A stretch of DNA of 13,473 bases from positions 1 through 13,473 of the forward strand of contig JAKLLJ010000060.1 in NCBI GenBank assembly GCA_023150215.1, given 5' to 3'. The position numbers were made by a program, and so were the translations under genes. Of this stretch, positions 11,829-13,473 are shown in pieces. The notes beneath the pieces are model-generated. The model had not been told where the DNA came from. It saw only the letters and a program-made list of their open reading frames with translations, and searched no databases. This stretch comes from Thauera sp. Lineage in GTDB: Bacteria > Pseudomonadota > Gammaproteobacteria > Burkholderiales > Rhodocyclaceae. Every line of letters starts with the position of its first letter. Positions within the stretch are counted from its first letter, which is position 1.

Positions 11829-13473
11829 TCAGCGCTGGACCTGGGTGACGTCGCGCACCGCGCCGGTGTCGGCCGAGGTGGTGAGCGCAGCGTAGGCCTG
11901 CAGTGCCGCCGAGACCAGGCGTTCACGCTTGACCGGCTTCCACGCCGCGGGGCCGCGGGCTTCCATCGCCGCGCGCCGGCGTGCGAGCTCGGCGTCGTCG
12001 ATGGCGAGGTGGATGCGACGCTTGGGGATGTCGATCTCGATCGTGTCGCCGTCCTCGACCAGCGCGATCGCGCCCCCCATTGCCGCTTCGGGCGAGGCGT
12101 GGCCGATCGACAGGCCGGAGGTGCCGCCGGAGAAGCGGCCGTCGGTGAGCAGCGCGCACTGCGCGCCGAGGCCGCGGCTCTTGAGGTAGGAGGTCGGGTA
12201 CAGCATCTCCTGCATGCCGGGGCCGCCCTTGGGGCCTTCGTAGCGAATCACCACCACGTCGCCGGCCTGCACCTGTTCGCCGAGGATGGCCTCGACCGCG
12301 TCTTCCTGGCTCTCGTACACGCAGGCCTTGCCGGTGAAGGTCCAGATGGACTCGTCCACCCCGGCGGTCTTCACGATGCAGCCCTTCTCGGCGATGTTGC
12401 CGTACAGCACCGCGAGGCCGCCGTCGGCGGTGAAGGCGTGTTCCTTGTTGCGGATGATGCCTTGCTCGCGGTCGGTGTCGAGCGCCTTCCAGCGCCGGTC
12501 CTGGCTGAACGCGACCTGGGTGGGCACGCCACCGGGCGCGGCGCGGAAGAAGGTGTGAACGGCCTCGTCGGCGGTGCGCTTGACGTCCCATTTGTCTAGC
12601 GCCTCGGCCATGGAGGCGCTGTGCACGGTGGGCACGTCGGTGTGCAGCAGGCCGGCGCGGTCGAGCTCGCCGAGAATGGACATGATGCCGCCGGCACGAT
12701 GCACGTCCTCGATATGCACGTCGGCGATCGCCGGCGCGACCTTGCACAGGCAGGGCACGCGACGGCTGACGCGGTCGATGTCGGCCATGGTGAAGTCGAC
12801 GCCGGCCTCGCGCGCGGCGGCGAGCAGGTGGAGCACGGTATTGGTCGAGCCGCCCATGGCCACGTCCAGGCTCATCGCGTTCTCGAAGGCCTTGAAGCTC
12901 GCGATCGAGCGCGGCAGCACCGCGGCGTCGTCCTTGTCGTACCAGCGGCGGGCGAGATCGACGATGCGGCGGCCGGCTTCCTTGAACAGGCGCTCGCGAT
13001 CGGCGTGAGTGGCGAGCGTGGTGCCGTTGCCCGGCAGCGACAGGCCGAGCGCCTCGGTGAGGCAGTTCATCGAGTTGGCGGTGAACATGCCCGAGCACGA
13101 GCCGCAGGTCGGGCAGGCGGAGCGCTCGATGGCGTCGACCTCCTCGTCCGAACAGTTCTTGTCGGCGGCCTTGACCATCGCATCGACCAGATCGAGCGAG
13201 ATGACCTTGGCTTCCCACTTGACCTTGCCCGCCTCCATTGGCCCGCCGGAGACGAAGATCGCCGGGATGTTGAGGCGCAGCGCGGCCATCAGCATGCCCG
13301 GGGTGATCTTGTCGCAGTTCGAGATGCACACCAGCGCGTCGGCGGTGTGGGCGTTGCACATGTATTCGACGCTGTCGGCGATGAGCTCGCGCGAGGGCAG
13401 CGAGTACAGCATGCCGCCGTGGCCCATGGCGATGCCGTCGTCGACCGCGATGGTGTTGAATTCCTTGGCGACA
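11829..13473 (-). CDS. ilvD: Dihydroxy-acid dehydratase IlvD, 5' end outside window
   Basis: About 547 codons of a long-type (E. coli-like, ~615 residues) dihydroxy-acid dehydratase; roughly the first 70 residues lie beyond the right edge. It converts 2,3-dihydroxy-isovalerate and 2,3-dihydroxy-3-methylvalerate to the 2-oxo acids in valine/isoleucine synthesis. Visible hallmarks are EFNTIAVDDGIAMGHGGMLYS, SNCDKITPGM with a cluster Cys (codon near 13316), SACPTCGSCSGMFTANSMNC with another Cys group, AMGGSTNTVLHL, and the C-terminal YEGPKGGPGMQEMLYPTS and DGRFSGGTSGLSIGH blocks. The frame is intact to the stop at 11829. It lies 49 bp before the zapB-like gene on the same strand. Confidence 0.96.
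   Translation of the reverse strand, partial: VAKEFNTIAVDDGIAMGHGGMLYSLPSRELIADSVEYMCNAHTADALVCISNCDKITPGMLMAALRLNIPAIFVSGGPMEAGKVKWEAKVISLDLVDAMVKAADKNCSDEEVDAIERSACPTCGSCSGMFTANSMNCLTEALGLSLPGNGTTLATHADRERLFKEAGRRIVDLARRWYDKDDAAVLPRSIASFKAFENAMSLDVAMGGSTNTVLHLLAAAREAGVDFTMADIDRVSRRVPCLCKVAPAIADVHIEDVHRAGGIMSILGELDRAGLLHTDVPTVHSASMAEALDKWDVKRTADEAVHTFFRAAPGGVPTQVAFSQDRRWKALDTDREQGIIRNKEHAFTADGGLAVLYGNIAEKGCIVKTAGVDESIWTFTGKACVYESQEDAVEAILGEQVQAGDVVVIRYEGPKGGPGMQEMLYPTSYLKSRGLGAQCALLTDGRFSGGTSGLSIGHASPEAAMGGAIALVEDGDTIEIDIPKRRIHLAIDDAELARRRAAMEARGPAAWKPVKRERLVSAALQAYAALTTSADTGAVRDVTQVQR

Overview
The window looks like chromosome from a high-GC betaproteobacterium, most likely of the Thauera/Azoarcus type (Rhodocyclales). 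This rests on the strong G/C third-position bias, the ilvD - coiled-coil protein - zapA - 6S RNA order, and the many REP-like palindromes. The taxonomic call is inference. Nothing in the window looks like a phage, plasmid, CRISPR or integrase region.

Region 1 (1-5944) is a zinc-acquisition locus. On the minus strand lie a DUF2796 (ZrgA-type) His-rich periplasmic protein, an ABC ATPase and the start of an FtsX-like permease. This order matches the Zur-controlled zinc systems zrgABC of Vibrio and PA4063-PA4065 of Pseudomonas. On the plus strand lie the Fur-family regulator zur, a small unrecognised tail-anchored membrane protein, and a Znu/Azt-type importer (znuC, znuB, znuA). A 17-bp near-perfect palindrome at 1943-1959 sits between the two arms and is a good candidate Zur operator. 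Both importers would be induced when zinc is scarce.

Region 2 (5945-7639) holds a badly deleted LysE/RhtB exporter remnant and an intact TSUP (TauE/SafE) permease, both minus strand, with REP clusters on both sides.

Region 3 (7640-10926) is a KdpDE-like two-component system. The sensor is short and lacks the cytoplasmic KdpD N-terminus. The response regulator converges on, and overlaps, a trkH potassium-uptake gene. trkH is broken by an internal deletion with a frameshift that removes the second pore loop. A 17-bp direct-repeat site resembling a KdpE box lies upstream of trkH.

Region 4 (10927-13473) contains a strong hairpin, the 6S RNA gene immediately downstream of zapA, zapA itself, a frameshifted ZapB-like (TIGR02449-type) coiled-coil gene, and most of ilvD, which runs off the right edge.

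Two themes cut across the window. Fourteen REP-like palindromes form four clusters with strictly alternating orientation and two recurring spacings. Three genes (LysE-type, trkH, zapB-like) each carry an internal deletion, which means either real gene decay or a sequence/assembly problem.
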